Source of the DNA: Clostridia bacterium
GTDB lineage: Bacteria; Bacillota; Clostridia; Oscillospirales; CAG-382
DNA length: 64,000 bases
Direction: 5' to 3'
NCBI GenBank assembly: GCA_017560085.1
Contig: JAFYPA010000023.1
Location: 1-64,000, forward strand
This document shows, piece after piece, positions 8,991-16,381 of the stretch. Position 1 is the stretch's first letter. Every line of letters begins with the position of its first letter. The position numbers and the translations under genes are program-made. The notes below the pieces were generated by a model. It was given only the letters and a program-made list of their open reading frames with translations, was not told where the DNA came from and searched no databases.

Positions 8991-9050
8991 CATTTCGATG
9001 CAACACACCGCCCCTGTCCCCTTTTTCTCCCCAAATCTTCACATTTCTTC

Positions 9051-9079
9051 TTGACAAATCCCATATTCTGAGTTATAAT
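9051..9079 (+). promoter_or_regulatory. Promoter of hisS
   Basis: TTGACA (9051-9056) and TATAAT (9074-9079) are 17 bp apart. The transcript start would lie near 9086, leaving a leader of about 57 nt and no room for a T-box. Confidence 0.85.
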
Positions 9080-9142
9080 ATATATTTGTAGAAGTATACA
9101 AACCCATATACTCGGAAATCATACCGAAAGGATTGAAATAGA

Positions 9143-10405
9143 ATGATACAGAAACCCAAAGGAACTCTGGATATACTTCCCGAGGAGGCTCTCCTCTGGC
9201 AGTATGCCGAGGGAATCATGAGAGAAACCGCAGAAAAGTACGGCTTCTTTGAAACAAGATTCCCCACATTTGAATCAAGCGCACTCTTCAGAAGAGGTGT
9301 CGGAAGCACAACCGATATCGTTCAGAAGGAAATGTTCACCATGGACGACAGGGACGGCAACGAGCTTTGTCTTCGTCCCGAGGGTACAGCCTGCGTTGTA
9401 AGAAGCCTTATCGAAAACGGTCTCCACAACGAGCCTATGCCCCTTCGCCTTTACTACATCACAAACTTCTTCAGATACGAAAAGCCTCAGGCGGGAAGAA
9501 GCCGTGAATTCTATCAGTTCGGCGTTGAAATGTTCGGCGCACCTACGGCAAACGCAGATGCGACCGTTATCTCCATTGCGGATACGGTGCTCCGTAAAAT
9601 CGGCATATCCAACACACTTAACATAAACTCCATCGGCTGTCCCGAATGCCGTCCGAAGTACAGACAGGCACTTGTTGAATACTTCTCGGCACACGAGGAG
9701 GAGCTTTGCCCCACCTGCCGTGAGAGACTCAAGACAAATCCCCTTCGTATCCTCGACTGCAAGAGTCCCATCTGCTCGGCAATTGCGGCAGAATGCCCCA
9801 AGACTGTAGATTACCTCTGCGAGGACTGCGAAACACACTTCACAACACTCAAGTCATCTCTCGATGCGATGGGAATCGAATATACGGTTAACCCCAAAAT
9901 CGTAAGAGGTCTTGACTACTATGTAAGAACAGTATTCGAGTTCATCTCGGACGATATCGGTGCACAGAGCACGGTCTGTGGCGGCGGAAGATACGACGGA
10001 CTCGTAGAGGAGCTCGACGGACCCGCACTCTGCGGTATCGGCTTCGGTCTGGGTCTTACAAGACTCGTTCTTGCGATGAAGGCAAACGCCGAAAAGGGCA
10101 AGATTGTACTTCCCGAAAAGAAGACTCCCAAGCTTTATGTAGCTCCCATGGGAGAAAAGGCGGCACAGTATGCCGTAGCACTTGTACACAAGCTTCGTCT
10201 TGCGGGCATTATCGCAGATTGCGACATTGTCGGCAGAAGCCTTAAGGCGCAGATGAAGTATGCGGACAAGATCGGTGCGCAGTATGCACTCGTTATCGGT
10301 GATTCCGAGCTTGAGGTGGGCACGGCTCAGCTTAAGAATCTTCGTGACGGCGAGAAGATGGATATTGGTCTTGCGGATGCGGAGAAGACGATAATAGAGT
10401 TGTGA
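9143..10405 (+). CDS. hisS: Histidine--tRNA ligase
   Basis: 420 residues, the normal bacterial class II HisRS size. It charges tRNA-His with histidine. Motif 1 follows the N-terminal KPKGTLDILPEE, motif 2 is in TNFFRYEKPQAGRSREF (about 111-127), and the HisA loop RGLDYYVRTVFE and motif 3 GFGLGLTRL (about 298-306) are intact, followed by the anticodon-binding domain. Its region around 190-235 carries Cys pairs (GCPEC, CPTC, LCEDC) that could bind zinc, which I have not verified for the family. It precedes aspS, the order common in Firmicutes. Confidence 0.96.
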   Translation: MIQKPKGTLDILPEEALLWQYAEGIMRETAEKYGFFETRFPTFESSALFRRGVGSTTDIVQKEMFTMDDRDGNELCLRPEGTACVVRSLIENGLHNEPMPLRLYYITNFFRYEKPQAGRSREFYQFGVEMFGAPTANADATVISIADTVLRKIGISNTLNINSIGCPECRPKYRQALVEYFSAHEEELCPTCRERLKTNPLRILDCKSPICSAIAAECPKTVDYLCEDCETHFTTLKSSLDAMGIEYTVNPKIVRGLDYYVRTVFEFISDDIGAQSTVCGGGRYDGLVEELDGPALCGIGFGLGLTRLVLAMKANAEKGKIVLPEKKTPKLYVAPMGEKAAQYAVALVHKLRLAGIIADCDIVGRSLKAQMKYADKIGAQYALVIGDSELEVGTAQLKNLRDGEKMDIGLADAEKTIIEL

Positions 10406-10410
10406 TTTGA

Positions 10411-10530
10411 AATTCGGAATTCGGAATTTGAGCGATGTTTCCGAAGGAAACTCGACAAGAACGCTTGCGTTCTTTGAATTCGGAATTTTGGTGAAAATTT
10501 TTCGGAGAAAAATTTTTATCTATTTTAAAT
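10411..10530. repeat. 120-bp intergenic repeat, copy 1 (upstream of aspS)
   Basis: 117 of 120 bases match 25271-25390 by direct reading. It consists of an AATTCGG tandem tract, then three perfect hairpins: GTTTCC-GAA-GGAAAC (10437-10451), AAGAACGCTTGCGTTCTT (10457-10474) and AAAATTTTTC-GGA-GAAAAATTTT (10494-10516). It begins a few bases after the hisS stop codon and could end hisS transcription, though no clean T-tract terminator is seen. Confidence 0.85.
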
Positions 10531-10796
10531 TGCATCGGCAAAAAATCTTTGCCTTCTGATGTTGCCGTGGGTGGGCAACATTACAACGAAATAAGGTCGC
10601 CCTTCAAAAAGACCGAAGGTCTTGGCAGGAAGGCAAGTAACACACCAAGCACAGCACCCCAAAAATAAAACCCCGGCCAAGGGAGCGGAAAGCGAGCTTG
10701 GCGCCATATATAAATTTTTTGCGGAGCTTTTTTATAAAAAAGCGACCCGCCGGAGGCCTCCCGTAAAAAAGCCTCCCACAAAAAGAAAGGATGTAT
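10531..10796. repeat. Second part of the aspS-upstream repeat, diverged copy of 25391-25637
   Basis: From 10624 to the ribosome site the sequence follows that at 25477-25637, with shared blocks such as TTGCGGAGCTT and GAAGCGAC-type segments. Upstream, each copy has a different stem around a common CCGTGGGT core (ATGTTGCC..GGCAACAT here). A minus-strand reading frame (start 10707) parallels one in the other copy but appears frame-shifted. Both copies end at the GAAAGG ribosome site of the next gene. Confidence 0.65.
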
Positions 10797-10800
10797 TAAA

Positions 10801-12582
10801 ATGGCAGAATTTTTAGGTAACACAAAGCGTACCGACTACTGCGGTACGGTAACCGAAGCAAAGATTGGCGAAACAGTCACAGTAATGGGCTGGGTAGCAA
10901 AGCAGAGAGACCTCGGAAGCATCATATTCATCGACCTTCGTGACAGAAGCGGTATCGTTCAGATTGCTCTTGACGAGACAAGCGATAAGGAAGTATTCGC
11001 AAAGGCAGCTGCTGCAAGAAGTGAGTATGTTCTTGCGGTTACGGGTACTGTTCGTGAGCGTTCAAGCAAGAACCCCAACATTCCTACGGGTAATATCGAA
11101 ATTTTCGCAACAGCCATAAAGACACTCGGTGAGAGTAAGACTCCTCCCTTCGAAATCACGGACAACTGTAACGCAGGCGACGAAATCAAGCTCAAGTACA
11201 GATACCTTGACCTTCGCCGTCCCGAGCTTATGAACAACATTCTCTTCCGTCATAAGGTTGCAAAGGTTACCCGTGACTACTTCGATGAGAACGGCTTTAT
11301 CGAAATCGAAACTCCCATGATGATCAAGTCTACTCCCGAGGGAGCAAGAGACTACCTCGTTCCCAGCCGTGTACATCCCGGCTCCTTCTATGCTCTTCCT
11401 CAGTCCCCTCAGCTTTACAAGCAGCTTTCCATGGTTGCGGGCTTTGACAGATATATGCAGATTGCACGCTGCTTCAGAGACGAGGACCTCAGAGCTGACA
11501 GACAGCCCGAATTTACTCAGATTGACCTTGAAATGTCCTTCGTTGATATGGAAGACGTTCTCTCCATCGGTGAAGGCTTCATGAAGAGAGTATACAAGGA
11601 CTGCCTCGGCGTTGACATTCAGCTTCCTCTTCCCAGACTCACATACACAGAGGCTATGGAAAGATTCGGCTCTGACAAGCCCGATGTAAGATACGGTATG
11701 GAAATCATCGACATCTCCGAAGAGGTTAAGAACTCCGAATTCGTAGTATTCAAGTCTGCACTTCAGGGCGGCGGCACAGTTCGTGCAATCAAGGCAGAGG
11801 ACTGTGTAAAGACTCTTACAAGAAAAGAAATCGACAAGCTCACAGAATACGTTAAGAGCTGTGGCGCAAAGGGTCTTGCGTGGATAAGAATGACAGAGGA
11901 AGGCGTTGCATCCTCCTTCGCAAAGTTTATGACAGAGGAAGAAATGGCGGCTATCCTTGCTAAGACAGAGGCAAAGACAGGCGACGTTGTTATGATTCTT
12001 GCGGATACAAACAAGGGTCACGTTCTCTCTCAGCTCGGCTCTCTCAGAATCGAGACAGCAAACAAGCTCGGCATCGAAAAGAAGGGTCTCGGTCTCTTGT
12101 GGATTACGGAATTCCCCTTCTTCGAATACAACGAAGAAACAGGCAACTGGGACGCAATGCACCATCCCTTCACCTCTCCCCTCGATGAATGCCTCGACTA
12201 CCTCGAAACAGACAAGGCAAATGTTCGTGCAAAGGCATATGACCTTGTTCTCGGCGGTATAGAGCTTTCTTCAGGCTCCATCAGAATCACCAATCCCGAC
12301 CTTCAGAAGAGAATGTTCAACCTTCTCGGCTTCTCCGACGAAGAGGCTTACGAAAAGTTCGGCTTCCTCACTGATGCATTCCAGTACGGTGCACCTCCTC
12401 ACGGCGGTATGGGTATCGGTCTTGACAGACTCTGTATGCAGCTTCTCGGCGCGGACAGCCTTCGTGATGTTATCGCATTCCCGAAGAACCAGGCGGCTGT
12501 TGAGCTTATGACTATGGCTCCCGCAACCGTTGAGCAGAAGGCTCTTGATGATCTTCATATCAAGATTGACGTTAAGGAATAA
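10801..12582 (+). CDS. aspS: Aspartate--tRNA ligase (bacterial type)
   Basis: 593 residues, the bacterial AspRS length. It has the N-terminal OB-fold anticodon domain (about 1-110), the class II core starting with the motif 1 region (TPEGARDYLVPSR), the flipping loop and motif 2 (FRDEDLRADRQPEFTQID, about 223-240), the bacterial GAD insertion (about 295-420) and motif 3 GIGLDRL near 537. Whether it charges only tRNA-Asp or also tRNA-Asn cannot be told here. GAAAGG sits 9 bp before the ATG. The 395-bp gap from hisS is filled by repeats. Confidence 0.96.
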   Translation: MAEFLGNTKRTDYCGTVTEAKIGETVTVMGWVAKQRDLGSIIFIDLRDRSGIVQIALDETSDKEVFAKAAAARSEYVLAVTGTVRERSSKNPNIPTGNIEIFATAIKTLGESKTPPFEITDNCNAGDEIKLKYRYLDLRRPELMNNILFRHKVAKVTRDYFDENGFIEIETPMMIKSTPEGARDYLVPSRVHPGSFYALPQSPQLYKQLSMVAGFDRYMQIARCFRDEDLRADRQPEFTQIDLEMSFVDMEDVLSIGEGFMKRVYKDCLGVDIQLPLPRLTYTEAMERFGSDKPDVRYGMEIIDISEEVKNSEFVVFKSALQGGGTVRAIKAEDCVKTLTRKEIDKLTEYVKSCGAKGLAWIRMTEEGVASSFAKFMTEEEMAAILAKTEAKTGDVVMILADTNKGHVLSQLGSLRIETANKLGIEKKGLGLLWITEFPFFEYNEETGNWDAMHHPFTSPLDECLDYLETDKANVRAKAYDLVLGGIELSSGSIRITNPDLQKRMFNLLGFSDEEAYEKFGFLTDAFQYGAPPHGGMGIGLDRLCMQLLGADSLRDVIAFPKNQAAVELMTMAPATVEQKALDDLHIKIDVKE

Positions 12583-12607
12583 TTATAAAATTTCAAACCA
12601 CATAAAA

Positions 12608-12652
12608 ATCGGGCGGTATACCACATCGGGTACACCGCCTTACTTTTATCTT
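12608..12652. terminator. Terminator between aspS and the convergent PASTA lipoprotein gene
   Basis: The stem GGGCGGTAtacc / gggTACACCGCC is followed by a short TTACTTTT on the plus strand. It may serve both converging genes. Confidence 0.6.
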
Positions 12653-12673
12653 CTTTTGAACCAATCCCGAAAA

Positions 12674-13870
12674 TCAGAACGCCACAGTCCCCCATTTTCC
12701 GCCGTACTTAACCCACGCCGCGCCCTTGTATGCGGTGTTTGCCTTCTGGAAAACACAAGGATAGTAATGCTGTCCCGATGTGCCTCTGTAGCCGAATTTA
12801 CCGTTTTGCTCCACTATGTAGCAGTCGTTTCCGTATACAACACTGTCGTATACAAAGCTTACAATGTGCTCGAGGCGGCTTGAGATAACGCCGTACTTCA
12901 TTTCTCTGTTTTCGCCCTCGAATATCTCCGCAAGACTACTCATTCCCGCATCCTCGTACATCATAAGGTCGGCGTCACAGTTGTAAAGCACCGCGATATA
13001 ATGCTCGTTGGATTTGAAAAATTCCGTGTCGGTAATGTCAACGATTCTGAATTTACCGTCCGACATTCCCGTAAGATATACCCTTGCACGAAGATTATCG
13101 TAAACGTATATATTTCCGTCAGAGCCCGCTCTGTATCCGCAATCGGGTGATACGGAAAGCCCGTCGGAAATCTCGGTGACCTGCGTAACGTCGGAGCTTG
13201 AAAGTCCGTGCTCCGGGCAGTAGAACAGATTTGTGTAAGTGCCCTCTCCCACATTTCTTCCGTCAAGGTCGATAACCCCGTAGGAATCTCCCTTGCGGTA
13301 AACCGAATAGCCCGTCATTCCGAAGGTGTAAACCTCATCGTATGAGAGCCTCGGGGAGCTGAGCCATCTTATGCTTGTGCTTGTCGGAGCCGTTCCGCCG
13401 ATGTCCTTTGTGGGGTCTTGGGGATAGACGTGAATATCGCTGTCGGTGTTTTCGGTGTCACTATCGGGCACGTTGCCGTCCGTTTTTCCCGTGTCACCAT
13501 CGGACACATTACCGTCCTTCGCACCGAGGCTCACGCAAAGCTCAAGATATGTACCGCCCGACTTACAGACAGTGCCCGCCTCGGGGCTCTGCGATATGAT
13601 ATTCCCCGCGAGAACAGTGTCACTGTATTCGTTTGTAATCTTCAGAAGAAATCCCTTTGACATAAGCTCGCTTTGGAGGCTGTCGTCAAGGCTTTTGCCC
13701 GCAAGGTCGGGGACAGTCTCGCCGTTTTCGGGCTTGTCCGAAGGGTTTTCCGAGGTGCTTTCCTCGGTGACCTTGTTGTTTCCGATGTCCGTGGTCTTAT
13801 CGGCTTTGTCACCGCAGGAGGCAAGATTCAGTAAGAAGATAAGAAAAACCGCAAATATCAGTCTTTTCAA
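12674..13870 (-). CDS. Lipoprotein with PASTA domain and WG-like repeats
   Basis: 398 residues. Lipoprotein signal peptide with NLASC lipobox (Cys19), then a Ser/Glu-rich spacer. One PASTA domain (about 53-117: VPDLAGKSLDDS.., SQSPEAGTV) follows, then an Asp/Gly/Asn-rich repeat linker (about 118-155). The C-terminal half has WG/KWG-type repeats (KGDSYGVIDLDG, NGKFGYRGTSG, GGKWGTVAF). PASTA domains bind muropeptides or beta-lactams in PrkC/PBP2x. A free lipoprotein carrying one with a WG domain could be a wall sensor or scaffold; this is inference. It has its own promoter at 13929-13957. Confidence 0.82.
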   Translation of the reverse strand: MKRLIFAVFLIFLLNLASCGDKADKTTDIGNNKVTEESTSENPSDKPENGETVPDLAGKSLDDSLQSELMSKGFLLKITNEYSDTVLAGNIISQSPEAGTVCKSGGTYLELCVSLGAKDGNVSDGDTGKTDGNVPDSDTENTDSDIHVYPQDPTKDIGGTAPTSTSIRWLSSPRLSYDEVYTFGMTGYSVYRKGDSYGVIDLDGRNVGEGTYTNLFYCPEHGLSSSDVTQVTEISDGLSVSPDCGYRAGSDGNIYVYDNLRARVYLTGMSDGKFRIVDITDTEFFKSNEHYIAVLYNCDADLMMYEDAGMSSLAEIFEGENREMKYGVISSRLEHIVSFVYDSVVYGNDCYIVEQNGKFGYRGTSGQHYYPCVFQKANTAYKGAAWVKYGGKWGTVAF

Positions 13871-13928
13871 TTCCGTAGTCCTTTCATATATAATAAAACG
13901 CGTGAAGAATTTAAGGCTTTACATTATT

Positions 13929-13957
13929 ATCATAACAGATTCGCTCCGATTTGTCAA
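13929..13957 (-). promoter_or_regulatory. Promoter of the PASTA lipoprotein gene
   Basis: On the minus strand TTGACA (13952-13957) and TATGAT (13929-13934) are 17 bp apart, divergent from the rhamnosidase promoter. Confidence 0.75.
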
Positions 13958-13996
13958 TTGTATTTTCGGGAAGGCTTGGAAAACAGGCGGATATTT

Positions 13997-14060
13997 CGAA
14001 AAATACTCCCCTTTTTCCGAAAAAGTCCCCCTTGATTTTATGGTTACGATGTGATACTAT
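13997..14060 (+). promoter_or_regulatory. Rhamnosidase promoter with tandem activator-type sites
   Basis: Two direct repeats, CGAAAAATACTCCCC (13997-14011) and CGAAAAAGTCCCC (14018-14030), start 21 bp apart and end next to the -35 box TTGATT (14032-14037). TACTAT (14055-14060) follows 17 bp downstream. Two same-face sites abutting the -35 is the geometry used by AraC-family activators; an AraC gene lies at 20547-21290. Confidence 0.65.
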
Positions 14061-14095
14061 ATAATAAAAATCCCAACGACGAAAGGAACAAAGCT

Positions 14096-16246
14096 ATGTT
14101 CGAAAGCTCAAAATGGATTACAAGCGAAAAGGATTACGGCTCCGCTCCCAGAGTGTACTTCCGTGACCTTAACATAATAAAGCCTCTTCGGAAGGCGGTT
14201 CTTCACATTACAGCGGGCGGTATATATAACGTATACGTCGGCAACGACAAGGCGGGAGATGTGGTTTTCACCCCCGGATGGACTGTTTACGACAAGCACC
14301 ATATGTATCAGAGCTACGACATCACAGACCTTGTTGCGGAAAGCGATTTTCTCTATGTTTCCGTAGGCTCGGGCTGGTATGCGGGCAGAATCAAGAGAAG
14401 CCTTCCGCAGAAGCAGTTCCCCTGTGATTTCGGCATAATAGCACAGATTGACCTTGAATATGCGGGCGGACTTCGTGAGACCATAGTCTCGGACGAGAGC
14501 TGGACTGTCGGCACGGGCAACATACTTGAATCGGACATTTACGACGGTGAGGTATACGATGCAAACATAAAGCCGACCTTTGAGGATGCGGTAAAGATTC
14601 TTGACGAAAGCAAAACACAGCTTACTCCTCAGATTGGCGAGTATGTTGTTGAGCACGACATATTCGAGCCGAAAAAGATATTTACAACTCCCAAGGGTGA
14701 AACCGTTGTTGACTTCGGAGTGAATCTTACGGGTTATCCCTTCTTTGAGGGACTTCAGGCAAGGATGGGCGAAAGGGTTGACTTGTCCTTCGGTGAAATA
14801 CTTGACAAGGACGGCAACTTCTACAACGACAATTACAGAACGGCAAAGTGTCAGTTCACATATATCTGCCGTGACGGCGAGCAGAGCTACAAGCCTCACC
14901 ACACCTTCTACGGCTTCAGATATGTCCGCATAAACGAATTTCCCGAAGGAGCTGACCCAAGTATTCTTCGTGCGGTGGATGTTTATTCCGACATTGAGAG
15001 AACGGGCTATTTTGAATGCGGAAACGAAGAGGTAAATCAGCTTTTCAAGAATACAATAAGAGGTCAGAAGGATAACTTCCTTGATATCCCCACGGACTGT
15101 CCGCAGAGAGATGAAAGACTCGGCTGGACGGGTGATGCGCAGGTATTCTGCAAGACCGCAATGTACAACTTCAATGTAAACGGGTTCTTCAACAAGTGGA
15201 TTTATGATATGACGCTTGAGCAGTACGAAAACGGCGGAATTCCCGATATGATTCCCAATGCGTTCGGAGGTGTAAGCTCTGCCTGGGCGGATTCCGTATG
15301 TATTATTCCGTGGACCATGTATCAGATGTACGGAAACGTTGATATACTGAAGCTTGCCGTTCCCGCAATGAAGAAATGGGTAGGCTATATGAGAAGCTTC
15401 ACTGACAACGAATTCGCCTATGTTCAGGACAGAAGCTACGGCGACTGGCTCGGACTTGACGCCACAGAGGGAAGTTATGACGGAAAGACGGATAAGTCCT
15501 TCCTTTCCGATGCTTTTTATGCGTATTCCTGCTCTATTCTCGCAAAGGCGATGGCAATCATCGGTGAGGACAACAGCGAATATCTTGAGCTTTACGACAA
15601 CATCGTGAAGGAATTCAAGGTGCGCTTTGCGGATTACACCGAAACACAGACCGCCTGCGTAATTCAGCTTCACTTCGGTCTTTGCGATGACAGAAGGGCT
15701 GTTACGGAAAAGCTTGTAAAGCTCATAAGAGACAACGACACCGCACTTACCACAGGCTTTGTGGGTACGCCTTATCTTCTCCACGCTCTTTCGGAAAATG
15801 GAGAAGTAGAGCTTGCATATGACCTTCTTCTTCGCCGTGAGTATCCCTCGTGGCTGTACCCCGTAACCGTTGGTGCAACCACAATCTGGGAGCACTGGGA
15901 CGGTATGAAGCCGGACGGAAGTATGTGGAGCGATGATATGAACTCCTTCAACCACTACGCCTACGGTGCTGTCTGCGACTGGATGTACGGCGTAATCTGC
16001 GGTATAAATCCGAGAAACGGCAAGGACGAGGCGGGCTTCCGTGTGTTCGACATTGCCCCCGTGCCCGACAAGAGGCTCGGCTATGCAAAGGCAGAGCTTG
16101 ACACGGCTTACGGCAGAATCGTTTCCGAATGGAAATACGAAAAGGATAAATTTGTATATTCCTTTGAAATTCCCGAGGGAACAACGGCATATGTCACGGT
16201 TGACGGCAAGACCGAAATTCTTTCTGCAGGCAAATATACAAGATAA
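14096..16246 (+). CDS. Alpha-L-rhamnosidase, GH78 family
   Basis: 716 residues from ATG 14096, chosen because GAAAGGA lies 8 bp upstream; an upstream ATG at 14051 falls inside the -10 region. N-terminal beta-sandwich domains (1 to about 290) precede the (alpha/alpha)6 barrel with the GH78 signature CPQRDERLGWTGD (about 336-348), which holds the proposed general acid. The later TTIWEHWDG segment fits the catalytic base region, and a C-terminal beta domain closes the protein. It removes terminal alpha-L-rhamnose by inversion. There is no signal peptide, so a cytosolic enzyme acting on imported oligosaccharides or glycosides is likely. Confidence 0.92.
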   Translation: MFESSKWITSEKDYGSAPRVYFRDLNIIKPLRKAVLHITAGGIYNVYVGNDKAGDVVFTPGWTVYDKHHMYQSYDITDLVAESDFLYVSVGSGWYAGRIKRSLPQKQFPCDFGIIAQIDLEYAGGLRETIVSDESWTVGTGNILESDIYDGEVYDANIKPTFEDAVKILDESKTQLTPQIGEYVVEHDIFEPKKIFTTPKGETVVDFGVNLTGYPFFEGLQARMGERVDLSFGEILDKDGNFYNDNYRTAKCQFTYICRDGEQSYKPHHTFYGFRYVRINEFPEGADPSILRAVDVYSDIERTGYFECGNEEVNQLFKNTIRGQKDNFLDIPTDCPQRDERLGWTGDAQVFCKTAMYNFNVNGFFNKWIYDMTLEQYENGGIPDMIPNAFGGVSSAWADSVCIIPWTMYQMYGNVDILKLAVPAMKKWVGYMRSFTDNEFAYVQDRSYGDWLGLDATEGSYDGKTDKSFLSDAFYAYSCSILAKAMAIIGEDNSEYLELYDNIVKEFKVRFADYTETQTACVIQLHFGLCDDRRAVTEKLVKLIRDNDTALTTGFVGTPYLLHALSENGEVELAYDLLLRREYPSWLYPVTVGATTIWEHWDGMKPDGSMWSDDMNSFNHYAYGAVCDWMYGVICGINPRNGKDEAGFRVFDIAPVPDKRLGYAKAELDTAYGRIVSEWKYEKDKFVYSFEIPEGTTAYVTVDGKTEILSAGKYTR

Positions 16247-16254
16247 TTACAGAC

Positions 16255-16285
16255 AAAGCATCGTCCTCGGGCGGTGCTTTTTGTT
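16255..16285 (+). terminator. Terminator after the rhamnosidase gene
   Basis: AAAGCATCG (16255-16263) pairs with CGGTGCTTT (16272-16280) including a G-T pair, followed by TTTTGTTTT. Confidence 0.75.
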
Positions 16286-16324
16286 TTATGATAAAATATT
16301 ATAATTCCGCATCAATAAACTGTA

Positions 16325-16353
16325 TTTACATTTTGTTTTTTCTGCACTATACT
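16325..16353 (+). promoter_or_regulatory. Promoter of the tandem hydrolase-like pair
   Basis: TTTACA (16325-16330) and TATACT (16348-16353) are 17 bp apart, directly before the first paralog. Confidence 0.75.
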
Positions 16354-16381
16354 GAAGAAAATCCTACAAGGGAGACAAGAT

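Noticed and set aside
8681-9054. Small genes in the hisS upstream region
   Set aside because: The open frames lie wholly in repeat DNA, lack ribosome sites and encode Thr/Arg/Pro-rich peptides produced by the repeat modules.
10531-10800. T-box leader before aspS
   Set aside because: No AGGGTGGNACCGCG-type antiterminator sequence or terminator/antiterminator pair; the sequence is instead a repeat shared with a non-tRNA gene.
11062-12165. Antisense 367-codon frame over aspS
   Set aside because: Shadow of the well-conserved AspRS frame; Cys/Leu/Val-rich with no domain features.
14108-15955. Long open frame (615 codons) antisense to the rhamnosidase gene
   Set aside because: The plus-strand frame has full GH78 signatures; long antisense frames here follow from the codon bias of the real gene. 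No ribosome site or family-like sequence on the other strand.
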